A stretch of 64,000 bases of DNA from Rhizobium etli_C (GTDB taxonomy: Bacteria > Pseudomonadota > Alphaproteobacteria > Rhizobiales > Rhizobiaceae), in assembly GCF_014198605.1 (NCBI RefSeq), contig NZ_JACIHU010000003.1. One strand, given 5' to 3'. Both the position numbers and the translations under genes were made by a program. A model generated the notes under the pieces. The model ran no database searches, had not been told where the DNA came from, and saw only the letters and a list, made by a program, of their open reading frames with translations. Of the stretch, positions 54,909 to 63,304 are shown in pieces (positions within the stretch are counted from its first letter, which is position 1; every line of letters begins with the position of its first letter).

Positions 54909-57900
54909 ATGACTCTGACTTCGCAGCCGATGATTCTGAGCGGGCGCGGTGTGACCGCGATGCTCGGACCAACCAATACCGGCAAGACCCATTATGCCAT
55001 CGAGCGCATGGTCGCGCACGGGACCGGCGTGATCGGCCTGCCGCTCCGGCTGCTGGCGCGCGAGGTCTATACGCGGGTGGTGGAGAAGGTCGGCGTGCAG
55101 AACGTGGCGCTGGTCACCGGTGAGGAAAAGATTTCGCCGGCCAACGCACGTTTTTCCGTCTGTACCGTCGAAGCGATGCCGCGCGACACCAAGGCCGCCT
55201 TCGTCGCAATCGACGAGGTGCAGCTCGCCGGCGATCTCGAGCGCGGCCATATCTTCACCGACCGCATCCTGCACCTTCGCGGCCGCGAGGAGACGCTGCT
55301 GCTCGGCGCGGCAACGATGCGGCCGATCCTGCAGCAGCTCCTGCCCGGTATCGCTATCGTCGAGCGGCCGCGGCTTTCGCATCTCTTCTATGCCGGGCAG
55401 AAGAAGATCACCCGGCTGCCGCAGCGTTCCGCCATCGTCGCTTTTTCGGCCGACGAGGTCTATGCCATCGCCGAACTCATCCGCCGGCAGCGCGGCGGCG
55501 CGGCGGTCGTGCTGGGCGCGCTCAGCCCGCGCACCCGCAACGCGCAGGTCGCGCTTTATCAGGCCGGCGACGTCGAATATCTGGTGGCGACCGACGCAAT
55601 CGGCATGGGCCTCAATCTCGATGTCGATCACGTCGCTTTCGCCCAGGACAGAAAATTCGACGGCTACCAGTTCCGCAACCTCAATCCGGGTGAACTCGGC
55701 CAGATCGCCGGCCGCGCCGGGCGGCATGTGCGCGACGGAACCTTCGGCGTCACCGGCCAGGTCTCGCCCTTTGACGAAGAGCTGGTGCAGCGCATCGAGG
55801 GCCATGAATTCGACAACGTCAAGGTTTTGCAATGGCGCACGACCGAGATGGACTTCTCCTCGATCCAAGCGCTGCGCGCCAGCCTCGAGGCGGGACCGCG
55901 CGTGGCGGGGCTGACGCGGGCACTGCCCGCGGTCGACCAACAGGCGCTCGAACAGCTTTCGCGCTATCCCGAGGTCCTCGATCTCGCCGATCGGCCGGCC
56001 CGCGTCGAAAAACTCTGGGAGGCTTGCGCACTTCCCGACTACCGGCGTATCACTCCGGCACAACATGCCGATCTTATCTCGACCCTCTTTTCCGATCTCG
56101 TCCGCTATGGCACGGTGAACGAGCAGTTTCTGGCGGAGCAGGTTCATCGCTCCGATCGGACAGATGGGGAAATTGACACGCTTTCGGCGCGAATCGCGCA
56201 GATAAGGACCTGGACCTACGTTTCGAATCGGCCCGGCTGGCTGGCTGATCCGACACATTGGCAGGAAAAGACGCGGGAAATCGAAGATCGATTGTCCGAT
56301 GCGTTACATGAAAGGTTGACGAAACGCTTTGTTGATCGCAGGACATCTGTGCTCATGAAGCGCCTGAGAGAGAATGCGATGCTGGAAGCTGAAATCAGTG
56401 TGAATGGCGATGTCTTCGTTGAAGGACATCATGTAGGGCAGTTAAGCGGATTCCGTTTCACGCCGGTGGCGGGAACGGACGGACCGGATGCCAAGGCGGT
56501 TCAGGCTGCGTCACAGAAGGCGCTCGCGCTCGAATTCGAAGCCAGAGCGGCGCGGATGCATGCCGCCGGCAATAGCGATCTGGCGATCGGCTCGGACGGG
56601 TTGATCCGCTGGCTCGGCGACCCGGTGGCGCGGCTATCGGGCAGCGATCACGTCATGCGCCCGCGGGTGATCCTGTTGGCCGACGAACAGTTGACCGGCA
56701 ATGCCCGCGATCATGTCGCCGCCCGCATCGAGCGCTTCGTCAATCATCATATCAGCACGGTGCTGAAGCCGCTCGACGATCTGTCGCGCGCCGAGGACCT
56801 GCAGGGGCTGGCCAAGGGGCTGGCCTTCCAGCTCGTCGAAAATCTCGGCGTGCTCTTCCGTCGTGACGTGACCGAGGAGGTGAAGTCGCTGGATCAGGAG
56901 GCCCGCGCCTCCATGCGTCGCTACGGCGTGCGTTTCGGCGCCTACCATATCTTCGTTCCGGCACTGCTGAAGCCGGCGCCGGCCGAACTGATCACGCTGC
57001 TCTGGGCATTGAAGAACGACGGTTTGGACAAGCCGGGTTACGGTGACCTCATTCCCGTGCTGGCCGCCGGCCGTACCTCCGTCGTGACCGATCCGAGCTA
57101 TGAGCGGATGTTCTACAAGCTCGCCGGCTTCCGTTTCCTCGGCAAGCGTGCGGTGCGCATCGACATTCTTGAGCGGCTTGCCGATATCATCCGTCCGCTG
57201 CTGCAGTGGAAACCCGGTCAGAACAACCGTCCGGAGGGCGCCTATGACGGCCGCCGCTTCACGACGACGACGGCGATGCTGTCGATCCTCGGCGCGACGC
57301 TCGAGGACATGGAAGAAATCCTCAAGGGTCTCGGCTATCGCGCCGATGCCGTGAAGGCGGAAGAGGCCTCGGCTCATCTTGCCGCGCAGGACGCCGCTTC
57401 GGCGCCTGCCGCCGCTGCGGAAACCTCCGCGGAAGAGACGGTGGAAAAAGCCGATCATGACGACGCCGACGCGGCGGCGGAAGATGCTGCTTCCGAGCCA
57501 TCCCCGGCCGAGGCGGCCCCACCCGCAGCCGACGCACCCGCGGCAGAAGCACTCCAAAGCAACCCTGCGGCCGACGCGGTCGAAACATCCGCCTCGGCGG
57601 AGGCTTCGGCTGCCGACGACGCGGCCGCTGCTTCCGGGGAGGCTGGCGAACCGGCGGAACCGAAGCCGGTTCTTCTGTGGCGCCTCGGCGGCCGTAACGA
57701 TAATCATCGCCAGGCGCGTGGCCATGGCGAACGTCGCGGCGGCCAGGGCCACGATCGCGGCCAGAACCAGGACCGCGGCGAGCGCAATCGCCGTCCGGGC
57801 GGCGGTGAAGGCGGCGAGGGCAATCGCGGCGGCGACGGACGCGACAACAACCGCAACAACCGCGGCAAGGACGGCGGTCGTGATGGCCGGCCGCAGCAGT

Positions 57901-58127
57901 CAAGGGGCGGCGAGCGCAAGGACCAGCCGCGCGGCGACCGGCAGGACCGTGGTGATCGCAAGGATCGCGGCGAGCGCAACGATCGCAATGACCGTAACGA
58001 TCGCAACAACAATCGCGGCGCACAGCCGCTGCGCTTCGAGGCCAAGCCGCCACGCAAGGAGAAACCGATCGATCCGGATTCGCCCTTCGCCAAGCTCGCC
58101 GCTCTCAAGGAACAGATGAAGAAGTAG
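54909..58127 (+). CDS. SUV3-like RNA helicase with long RGG/RDN-rich tail
   Basis: The 1072-residue protein has a helicase core with Walker A MLGPTNTGKTH (residues 18-28) and AIDEVQL (a D-E-x-Q motif II) near 102-108. It also has TDAIGMGLNLD and QIAGRAGRH (motifs V and VI), as in mitochondrial SUV3. From about residue 815 the tail is first Ala/Glu-rich, then Arg/Gly/Asn/Asp-rich with repeats such as RGDRQDRGDRKDRGERND, ending in a conserved KLAALKEQMKK. The tail is probably disordered and RNA- or protein-binding. It likely unwinds RNA in degradation or ribosome metabolism. It lies directly after the GANTC/repeat region. Confidence 0.9.
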   Translation: MTLTSQPMILSGRGVTAMLGPTNTGKTHYAIERMVAHGTGVIGLPLRLLAREVYTRVVEKVGVQNVALVTGEEKISPANARFSVCTVEAMPRDTKAAFVAIDEVQLAGDLERGHIFTDRILHLRGREETLLLGAATMRPILQQLLPGIAIVERPRLSHLFYAGQKKITRLPQRSAIVAFSADEVYAIAELIRRQRGGAAVVLGALSPRTRNAQVALYQAGDVEYLVATDAIGMGLNLDVDHVAFAQDRKFDGYQFRNLNPGELGQIAGRAGRHVRDGTFGVTGQVSPFDEELVQRIEGHEFDNVKVLQWRTTEMDFSSIQALRASLEAGPRVAGLTRALPAVDQQALEQLSRYPEVLDLADRPARVEKLWEACALPDYRRITPAQHADLISTLFSDLVRYGTVNEQFLAEQVHRSDRTDGEIDTLSARIAQIRTWTYVSNRPGWLADPTHWQEKTREIEDRLSDALHERLTKRFVDRRTSVLMKRLRENAMLEAEISVNGDVFVEGHHVGQLSGFRFTPVAGTDGPDAKAVQAASQKALALEFEARAARMHAAGNSDLAIGSDGLIRWLGDPVARLSGSDHVMRPRVILLADEQLTGNARDHVAARIERFVNHHISTVLKPLDDLSRAEDLQGLAKGLAFQLVENLGVLFRRDVTEEVKSLDQEARASMRRYGVRFGAYHIFVPALLKPAPAELITLLWALKNDGLDKPGYGDLIPVLAAGRTSVVTDPSYERMFYKLAGFRFLGKRAVRIDILERLADIIRPLLQWKPGQNNRPEGAYDGRRFTTTTAMLSILGATLEDMEEILKGLGYRADAVKAEEASAHLAAQDAASAPAAAAETSAEETVEKADHDDADAAAEDAASEPSPAEAAPPAADAPAAEALQSNPAADAVETSASAEASAADDAAAASGEAGEPAEPKPVLLWRLGGRNDNHRQARGHGERRGGQGHDRGQNQDRGERNRRPGGGEGGEGNRGGDGRDNNRNNRGKDGGRDGRPQQSRGGERKDQPRGDRQDRGDRKDRGERNDRNDRNDRNNNRGAQPLRFEAKPPRKEKPIDPDSPFAKLAALKEQMKK

Positions 58128-58129
58128 TC

Positions 58130-58534
58130 ATGGGCGGGGAGACACAGCCGGCAAGCGGTTCGCGCCAGCGCATCGACAAATGGCTGTTCTTCACGCGCAT
58201 GGTGAAGTCGCGTTCGCTGGCGCAGAGCCATGTCCAGTCGGGGCACGTGCGCATCAACGGCGAGCGTTGCAGCCACCCGAGCCAGATGGTCAAGCCGGGC
58301 GACCGCATCGAGTTGACGCTGGACCGGCGTGACGTCGTTCTCATTGTACGCCTCGCCGGGGAGCGGCGGGGTCCCTATGAGGAGGCCCGCCTCCTCTATG
58401 ATGACCAATCCCCGCCGCCGGATGAGGCAAAACGCCTCACCCCCTACGAGCAGGCGATCCGGGCGACCGGGACCGGCCGTCCGACCAAAAAGGAAAGACG
58501 CGCAATCGACAGGCTGATGTCGGACGAGGATTAG
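58130..58534 (+). CDS. S4-domain RNA-binding protein (HslR family)
   Basis: The 134-residue protein has the S4 domain RIDKWLFFTRMVKSRSLAQSH, then HVRINGERCSHPSQMVKPGD (one continuous domain, written in two parts), and a basic tail (TKKERRAIDRL). HslR-type proteins bind stalled 50S subunits carrying peptidyl-tRNA. It starts 2 bp after the helicase stop and is almost certainly co-translated with it, suggesting a shared role in RNA or ribosome quality control. Confidence 0.92.
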   Translation: MGGETQPASGSRQRIDKWLFFTRMVKSRSLAQSHVQSGHVRINGERCSHPSQMVKPGDRIELTLDRRDVVLIVRLAGERRGPYEEARLLYDDQSPPPDEAKRLTPYEQAIRATGTGRPTKKERRAIDRLMSDED

Positions 58535-58725
58535 AAAACTCTGTCTGCGGCGGCGGCTTTTGCAGATCGTTTATCCTTGAAATCCGGCGATAAAGCCGAT
58601 ACGTCACTGACAACCTGCCGGAAGCGTGCTTGCCTCCCAAGCCTGTCCACGCTTCGTCCGGCACGGGGATAGGCGCGACGTTCCAGGTTGCCCGGCCCCA
58701 TCCGCATGGAATCCTGGAGTTCTTC

Positions 58726-59064
58726 ATGACCTATGTCGTGACCGACAATTGCATCAAGTGCAAATACACCGATTGCGTAGAAGTCTGCCCCGTCGACTGC
58801 TTCTATGAAGGCGAGAATTTCCTCGTCATCCATCCCGACGAATGCATCGATTGCGGCGTCTGCGAGCCCGAATGTCCCGCCGAGGCGATCAAGCCGGATA
58901 CCGAGCCGGGCCTCGACAAGTGGCTGAAGATCAACACCGAATATGCCAGCATCTGGCCGAATATCACGGTCAAGAAGGACCCGCTGCCGGAGGCCAAGGA
59001 GATGGACGGCCAGACCGGGAAATTCGAGAAGTATTTCTCCGAAAAACCCGGTTCCGGCGATTAA
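58726..59064 (+). CDS. fdxA: 7Fe ferredoxin FdxA
   Basis: The 112-residue ferredoxin has Cys9, Cys12, Cys17, Cys21 (CIKCKYTDCVEVCP) and Cys40, Cys43, Cys46, Cys50 (CIDCGVCEPECP), the FdxA pattern for one 3Fe-4S and one 4Fe-4S cluster, plus the long C-terminal extension. It is a cytosolic electron carrier. GGAGTTCTTC precedes the ATG. A Cys at position 12 in addition to the cluster ligands is common in this group. Confidence 0.95.
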   Translation: MTYVVTDNCIKCKYTDCVEVCPVDCFYEGENFLVIHPDECIDCGVCEPECPAEAIKPDTEPGLDKWLKINTEYASIWPNITVKKDPLPEAKEMDGQTGKFEKYFSEKPGSGD

Positions 59065-59457
59065 CGGGCTACCCGATTCGACCGCCGGATTCGGGCGTTT
59101 CCGCGATGAAACGTTTTAAATCCTGCGTGTCTGATATGGGTGATGTGTGTTGCCCGCATGACTCAGGCGAACCAAATTATTGATTTCCTCATATTTTTAT
59201 GATAGGTTTCGCCTACTGTTCCATTTGTGGCATGACGCATGCCCAAAACCATCACGAAAGCAAAACCAATCCGTACGCGGTTTCCGTGACATATCAACGC
59301 TTTGAGCGCCGGGTCCCCCAGATCGCGCGCAAGAAGTCCTTGCTTTTGCCTGATGGGACCAGAGTGAAGTCACCCGACGGATGCAACCGTCTCAACCGGG
59401 CCTGACTGACCCGGCTCCGGCCGCCGCCGGATGCGTAACAGGGAGTTTTTGGATAGA
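59065..59457. other. 393-bp intergenic region between fdxA and carD
   Basis: It contains an AT-rich patch (about 59177-59205) flanked by an imperfect inverted repeat AGGCGAACC / GGTTTCGCCT, and probably the carD promoter, but no clear -35/-10 consensus. A 68-codon open frame at 59199 has no ribosome-binding site and lower GC at third positions than its neighbours, so I do not call it. Confidence 0.45.
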
Positions 59458-60030
59458 ATGACGACTCAGCAGAAAAAACCTTCTACAGCACGTCACGGCT
59501 TCAAGACCGGTGAATCGATCGTCTACCCCGCTCACGGCGTCGGTACCATCACCGCTATTGAAGAGCAAGAAGTTGCCGGCATGAAGCTCGAACTTTTCGT
59601 TATCGATTTCGAGAAGGACAAGATGCGCCTGAAGGTCCCGGTCGCGAAGGCGATGAGCATCGGCATGCGCAAGCTTTCGGAAACGGATTTCGTCGATCGT
59701 GCCTTGAAGGTTGTGCAGGGCAAGGCGCGCGTCAAGCGCACCATGTGGTCCCGTCGCGCCCAGGAATATGATGCCAAGATCAATTCCGGCGACCTGATTT
59801 CCATCGCTGAAGTCGTGCGTGATCTTTATCGTGCGGAGAACCAGCCCGAGCAGTCCTATTCCGAGCGCCAGCTCTACGAGGCTGCGCTCGACCGCATGGC
59901 GCGCGAAATCGCCGCTGTCAACAAGATGTCGGAAACCGAGGCTGTCCGCCTCGTCGAGACCAACCTCAACAAGGGTCCGAAGCGCGGCAAGGCCATCGAG
60001 GAAGACGATTCGCAGGACGAAGCCGCATAA
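59458..60030 (+). CDS. carD: CarD/CdnL-family RNA polymerase-binding transcription factor
   Basis: The 190-residue protein has the N-terminal Tudor-like RNAP-interaction domain (GESIVYPAHGVGTITAIEEQ; ELFVIDFEKDKMRLKVPV) and a helical C-terminal DNA-binding domain (ALDRMAREIAAVNKMSE). CdnL proteins stabilise open complexes at rRNA and other promoters. The ATG follows GGGAG at 12 nt; GGATAG lies closer. It has an acidic C-terminus (EEDDSQDEAA) and its own terminator. Confidence 0.92.
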   Translation: MTTQQKKPSTARHGFKTGESIVYPAHGVGTITAIEEQEVAGMKLELFVIDFEKDKMRLKVPVAKAMSIGMRKLSETDFVDRALKVVQGKARVKRTMWSRRAQEYDAKINSGDLISIAEVVRDLYRAENQPEQSYSERQLYEAALDRMAREIAAVNKMSETEAVRLVETNLNKGPKRGKAIEEDDSQDEAA

Positions 60031-60051
60031 GGCGACCCTGTTTTTCCTATG

Positions 60052-60081
60052 AAAAAACCCGGCCTTCGTGCCGGGTTTTTT
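60052..60081 (+). terminator. Terminator of carD
   Basis: AAAAAACCCGGC / GCCGGGTTTTTT with a CTTCGT loop; a strong, possibly bidirectional terminator. Confidence 0.92.
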
Positions 60082-60084
60082 ATT

Positions 60085-60109
60085 GGAACTTTTTCCCGGC
60101 TGCCGCGTT
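60085..60109 (+). promoter_or_regulatory. EcfG (general stress sigma) promoter of rpoH2
   Basis: GGAAC (60085-60089) is followed after 16 nt by CGTT (60106-60109), the alphaproteobacterial general-stress consensus. It begins 4 bp after the carD terminator and lies about 300 nt upstream of rpoH2, leaving a long leader. In R. etli, rpoH2 is known to be controlled by the EcfG-type sigma RpoE4. Confidence 0.8.
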
Positions 60110-60194
60110 TATCACACGTAATTGCGGACTGCTCGTCGAGCGCTGGCTCGTCGGGCGAACTGCCATTCCGTCAATGTTCGGTGAGGAGCGGATC

Positions 60195-60266
60195 ATGCCT
60201 TTTCATTATCGCCCATCCGGCAACGTGAAGAAACAGGTCCGGCCCGGCCGTCTTAGCGGCACATGA
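60195..60266 (+). CDS. Possible 23-codon leader peptide in the rpoH2 5' region
   Basis: GAGGAG lies 6 nt before an ATG that opens a 23-residue basic peptide (MPFHYRPSGNVKKQVRPGRL). It ends 11 nt before the rpoH2-leader hairpin. The site and spacing are good, but a peptide this short can occur by chance. Confidence 0.35.
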   Translation: MPFHYRPSGNVKKQVRPGRLSGT

Positions 60267-60276
60267 TGAGAATTAG

Positions 60277-60308
60277 GGCCTCCCCCTGAAAAGTCCAGGG
60301 GTGAGGCC
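60277..60308 (+). promoter_or_regulatory. Hairpin covering a ribosome-binding site upstream of rpoH2
   Basis: GGCCTC-CCCCTG pairs with CAGGGG-t-GAGGCC around a 7-nt loop. The 3' arm contains GGGGTGAGG, a Shine-Dalgarno-like match placed for an in-frame ATG at 60312. It could therefore control translation of a longer RpoH2 form. Confidence 0.55.
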
Positions 60309-60407
60309 TTCATGCACTCGCAACCCCATTCAGTCCGGACAGCGATGTTCCGGAAGGTGAGTTTTATTGTTCATTTTGAGGGCGAAGGCCTGTTTTGGGA
60401 GATCGAA

Positions 60408-61271
60408 ATGAAGAACATGTCTGCAGATCGGCGCATGATCAAAATCGCGATGGCCGCCCCCTATCTCGCCCGCCAGGAAGAGCACGACCTCGCCACCCGC
60501 TGGAAAGATCACGACGATCGCGGTGCGCGCAACCAAATCGCCATGGCGCATATGCGCCTGGTGATCTCCATGGCCGGCAAGTTCCGCAATTTCGGCCTGC
60601 CGATGAGCGACCTCGTGCAGGAGGGCTATGTCGGGCTGCTGGAGGCTGCCGCGCGTTTCGAACCGGAACGTGATGTGCGCTTTTCGACCTATGCCAGCTG
60701 GTGGATCCGGGCCTCGATCCAGGACTATATCCTGCGCAATTGGTCGATCGTGCGCGGCGGCACGAGTTCGGCGCAGAAGGCGCTGTTCTTCAATCTGCGT
60801 CGCCTGCGTGCCAAGCTCGCCAAGGGCGACACGCAACTGACGCTGCAATCCATTCATCAGGAAATCGCCGCCGCCCTCGGCGTCAGCCTTGCCGACGTTC
60901 AGACCATGGATGCCAGACTTTCCGGCAACGACGCTTCGCTGCAGGCGCCCTCGGTCTCCGGCGATGCCGAGAGCGCGGAGAAGATGGATTTCCTCGTCAG
61001 CGACGACCCGTTGCCGGACGAACAGGTTTCCAACATGATCGACGGCGAACGCCGCCGCGTCTGGCTCGCCTCGGCGCTGAAACATCTCAACGAACGCGAG
61101 ATGAAGATCATCAGCGCCCGGCGACTGGCCGAAGATGGCGCCACGCTCGAAGAACTCGGCGCCGATCTCGGCATTTCCAAGGAACGCGTGCGCCAGATCG
61201 AAAGCCGGGCGATGGAAAAACTTCGCAGCGCGCTGGTCAGCGCCGACCCACATATGGCCGCCTACGCCTAG
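60408..61271 (+). CDS. rpoH2: RNA polymerase sigma-32-type factor RpoH2
   Basis: The 287-residue sigma factor has region 2 (LVQEGYVGLLEAAARFEPER, RFSTYASWWIRASIQDYILR), the RpoH box QKALFFNLRRLR, and region 4 (LGISKERVRQIESRAMEKLR). The ATG at 60408 follows GGGAGA and gives the usual N-terminus; in-frame ATGs at 60312 and 60345 could extend it. RpoH2 of rhizobia acts in oxidative and osmotic stress rather than heat shock. The EcfG promoter upstream places it below the general stress response. Confidence 0.93.
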   Translation: MKNMSADRRMIKIAMAAPYLARQEEHDLATRWKDHDDRGARNQIAMAHMRLVISMAGKFRNFGLPMSDLVQEGYVGLLEAAARFEPERDVRFSTYASWWIRASIQDYILRNWSIVRGGTSSAQKALFFNLRRLRAKLAKGDTQLTLQSIHQEIAAALGVSLADVQTMDARLSGNDASLQAPSVSGDAESAEKMDFLVSDDPLPDEQVSNMIDGERRRVWLASALKHLNEREMKIISARRLAEDGATLEELGADLGISKERVRQIESRAMEKLRSALVSADPHMAAYA

Positions 61272-61285
61272 CCAGACAGGGCTTG

Positions 61286-61319
61286 GCATCCTTTGCGCGT
61301 CTGGAAAGACACGCGCCGT
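61286..61319. repeat. Degenerate half-copy of the RIME-like element
   Basis: CATCCTTTGCGCGTCT and AGAC-CGCG match, in reverse orientation, the first palindrome of the element at 13707. It lies directly after the rpoH2 stop. Confidence 0.45.
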
Positions 61320-61350
61320 AAACCGCATTCCCCTCCAGCAGCACAGACTG

Positions 61351-61377
61351 GCCCGGCGCAAGCCGGGCTTTTTTTTT
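61351..61377 (+). terminator. Terminator of rpoH2, overlapping the convergent protease gene end
   Basis: GCCCGGC / GCCGGGC with a GCAA loop is followed by nine T residues; the last of them are part of the stop codon of the convergent protease gene. Confidence 0.93.
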
Positions 61378-62917
61378 ACTCGGCAATGATCTTGACGCGA
61401 TCGCCGGGTGAAACGGCTGCGCCCATCGGCAGGGCATTGATGAGTTTGAAGAGATCGAGCTTGCGGTCGGTGCCCATCATGCGGGCGGCGAGCGTCGAGA
61501 TGTTCTCGCCCGGCCGCACCGTGACGACACGGATGCGCAGCGGCTTCAGCGAGGCCGCCTCCGCCGGCGTCATGCGCCGGAAACTCGCCCGCAGAACATT
61601 GGCCGTCGGCTCCAGGGCCGCGCTGCCTTTCGGCACGGCGGTGAGGAAACGGAAGATCTGCGCATTGTTGCGGATCACGGTGACATCGAAATCCCAGCGG
61701 TCGGCGCTGGCGCGTGCGGTGGCAGCTTCCATGCCGTTGACGGTGATCTGCTGGATGGTCGATGGATCGAGACCGGTCACCCAGCCGCTGGAGATATAGT
61801 TGGTAAGGCTCTGGTTCTGGTTGTCGGCGACGCCATCGAAACGGACGGCGATGTCGCTCGGGCCGGTGGCCATTACCGCCTCGACCTTGTTATCGATGTG
61901 AAAGTCCGGCGGCACGTCGAAGCGGATGCCGAGACCGCCATGCAGGAAGGTCTGGCCGCGCACATAGCCTTCTTCGGGGCTGTCGCCGTAAAGCAGGCCG
62001 TCTATGCCGTCGAGATAATAATCGCGGCCCTTGTCGCCGACCGAACCTTCCTGGCCGAAGGCCCGCGCATGGGTGCGGGCAAGCTCGATGCGCTGGGCGG
62101 AATTCGGGTGGCTCGACAGGAAGTCGAGGCTCTGGTCGGCTTCCGGATCAACCGACATGAAGCGGCTGTAGGCCGCCATGGAATCGAGGAAGCGGGCGGC
62201 CGCATAAGGATCGTAGCCGGCTTCGCCAAGCATGCGCACGCCGATGACATCGGCCTGCAGCTCCTGCTGGCGGGAGAAGGCGGCGAGCCGCAGCTTGCCG
62301 CGGGCCAGCGCCTGTTTGCCGGCGATATCGCTGGAAAGGACTTCGGCGACGACGCGGCTGGCGATGACCTCCGCCTCTTCGCGCTTCTGCCGCTCGATGC
62401 CGTGGTTCGCCGTTACGTGGCCCATCTCATGCGACAGCACGGCGGCGACCTCCGAGGCGTCATTGGCAAGGGCGAGCAGGCCGCGGGTAACGTAGAGGTA
62501 ACCGCCCGGCAGCGCAAAGGCGTTGATGGCCGGCGAGTTCAAGATGGTGATGCGGTAGGACTGGCTCGGATTTTCCGACACCGCCGTCAGCGCACCGGCG
62601 ATGCGGGCGACGAGACGCTCGGTCTTGGCATCCTTATATTCGCCGCCGTAGCTTGCCACGATGCGCGGATGTTCGCGGGCGCCCATCGCCGCACGCGGGT
62701 CGTTCTTCTGCACCTCGTCGACGATCTGCGGATTGGAAGACGGCGAGATGCTCGGCTGATAGGATTGTTCGATCAGCGATTGACACCCGTTCAGCGTCAT
62801 TGCGATGGCTGAAAGCAACATCAGGCGACGCGCGAAACGGCGCGGCGCGGAGATGGCATCACTGGAAAGCGCGGGTGATTTCCACGACGTCAAGCTAAGT
62901 CTGGTTCTCCGCATCAT
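61376..62917 (-). CDS. M48 family zinc metalloprotease lipoprotein with C-terminal LysM-like domain
   Basis: The 513-residue protein has an N-terminal basic stretch, a lipoprotein-type signal (MLLSAIAMTLNGC) and the zinc motif HEMGH (about residue 165), followed by the third-ligand region QELQADVIGVRML. It resembles BepA/YfgC-like periplasmic proteases for outer-membrane quality control. The C-terminus (VRPGENISTLAARMMGTDRK) looks LysM-like. The long N-terminus before the signal is unusual, and the true start may be a later ATG. It is convergent with rpoH2. Confidence 0.85.
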   Translation of the reverse strand: MMRRTRLSLTSWKSPALSSDAISAPRRFARRLMLLSAIAMTLNGCQSLIEQSYQPSISPSSNPQIVDEVQKNDPRAAMGAREHPRIVASYGGEYKDAKTERLVARIAGALTAVSENPSQSYRITILNSPAINAFALPGGYLYVTRGLLALANDASEVAAVLSHEMGHVTANHGIERQKREEAEVIASRVVAEVLSSDIAGKQALARGKLRLAAFSRQQELQADVIGVRMLGEAGYDPYAAARFLDSMAAYSRFMSVDPEADQSLDFLSSHPNSAQRIELARTHARAFGQEGSVGDKGRDYYLDGIDGLLYGDSPEEGYVRGQTFLHGGLGIRFDVPPDFHIDNKVEAVMATGPSDIAVRFDGVADNQNQSLTNYISSGWVTGLDPSTIQQITVNGMEAATARASADRWDFDVTVIRNNAQIFRFLTAVPKGSAALEPTANVLRASFRRMTPAEAASLKPLRIRVVTVRPGENISTLAARMMGTDRKLDLFKLINALPMGAAVSPGDRVKIIAE

Positions 62918-63304
62918 GTCGCTGCTTTGCCGGTTTGCCGCAAATCGAGGCCGGCCTTGGCAAGGGGAACTCAACAGGTGTGCACCCCTGATCTCGCGCT
63001 GCACGATAGGCCGATACAAGTCATTGCTGTAGCTGATTTACGCATCGGTTGCATAGCGAGACTCTGTTTAATTGTGGCGCCGTTGCATTTTGGCAATGCC
63101 TCAGCCTTGAGGCCTCCCTTCGCTCGGATGAAATTATGGCGAAAGTTCCGTCATGCGGCGCAGATTTGTCGGCGGCACGGAAAAAGAACGGGGTGATTGA
63201 GGCAATCGCCGTGGAAACAGCAGCAGCGCGCGAAAATCACAACTTGTGATCGTGATTTAGAAGAGGAAACGCCTGCTGTGAGGCATTCCGGTTTTGCCAT
63301 TGGA
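62918..63304. other. 387-bp intergenic region upstream of the M48 protease
   Basis: It must hold the protease promoter on the minus strand and the end region of the MFS gene. I see no convincing hairpin with a T-tract, RNA gene or supported coding sequence. Confidence 0.4.

Noticed and set aside
57690..58020. Tandem-like DNA repeats suggesting a CRISPR array
   Set aside because: They are in-frame codons for the Arg/Gly/Asn/Asp tail of the helicase; repeat and spacer lengths are not regular.
59199..59405. 68-codon open frame between fdxA and carD (MIGFAYCSICGM...)
   Set aside because: No ribosome-binding site, and third-position GC is lower than in neighbouring genes.
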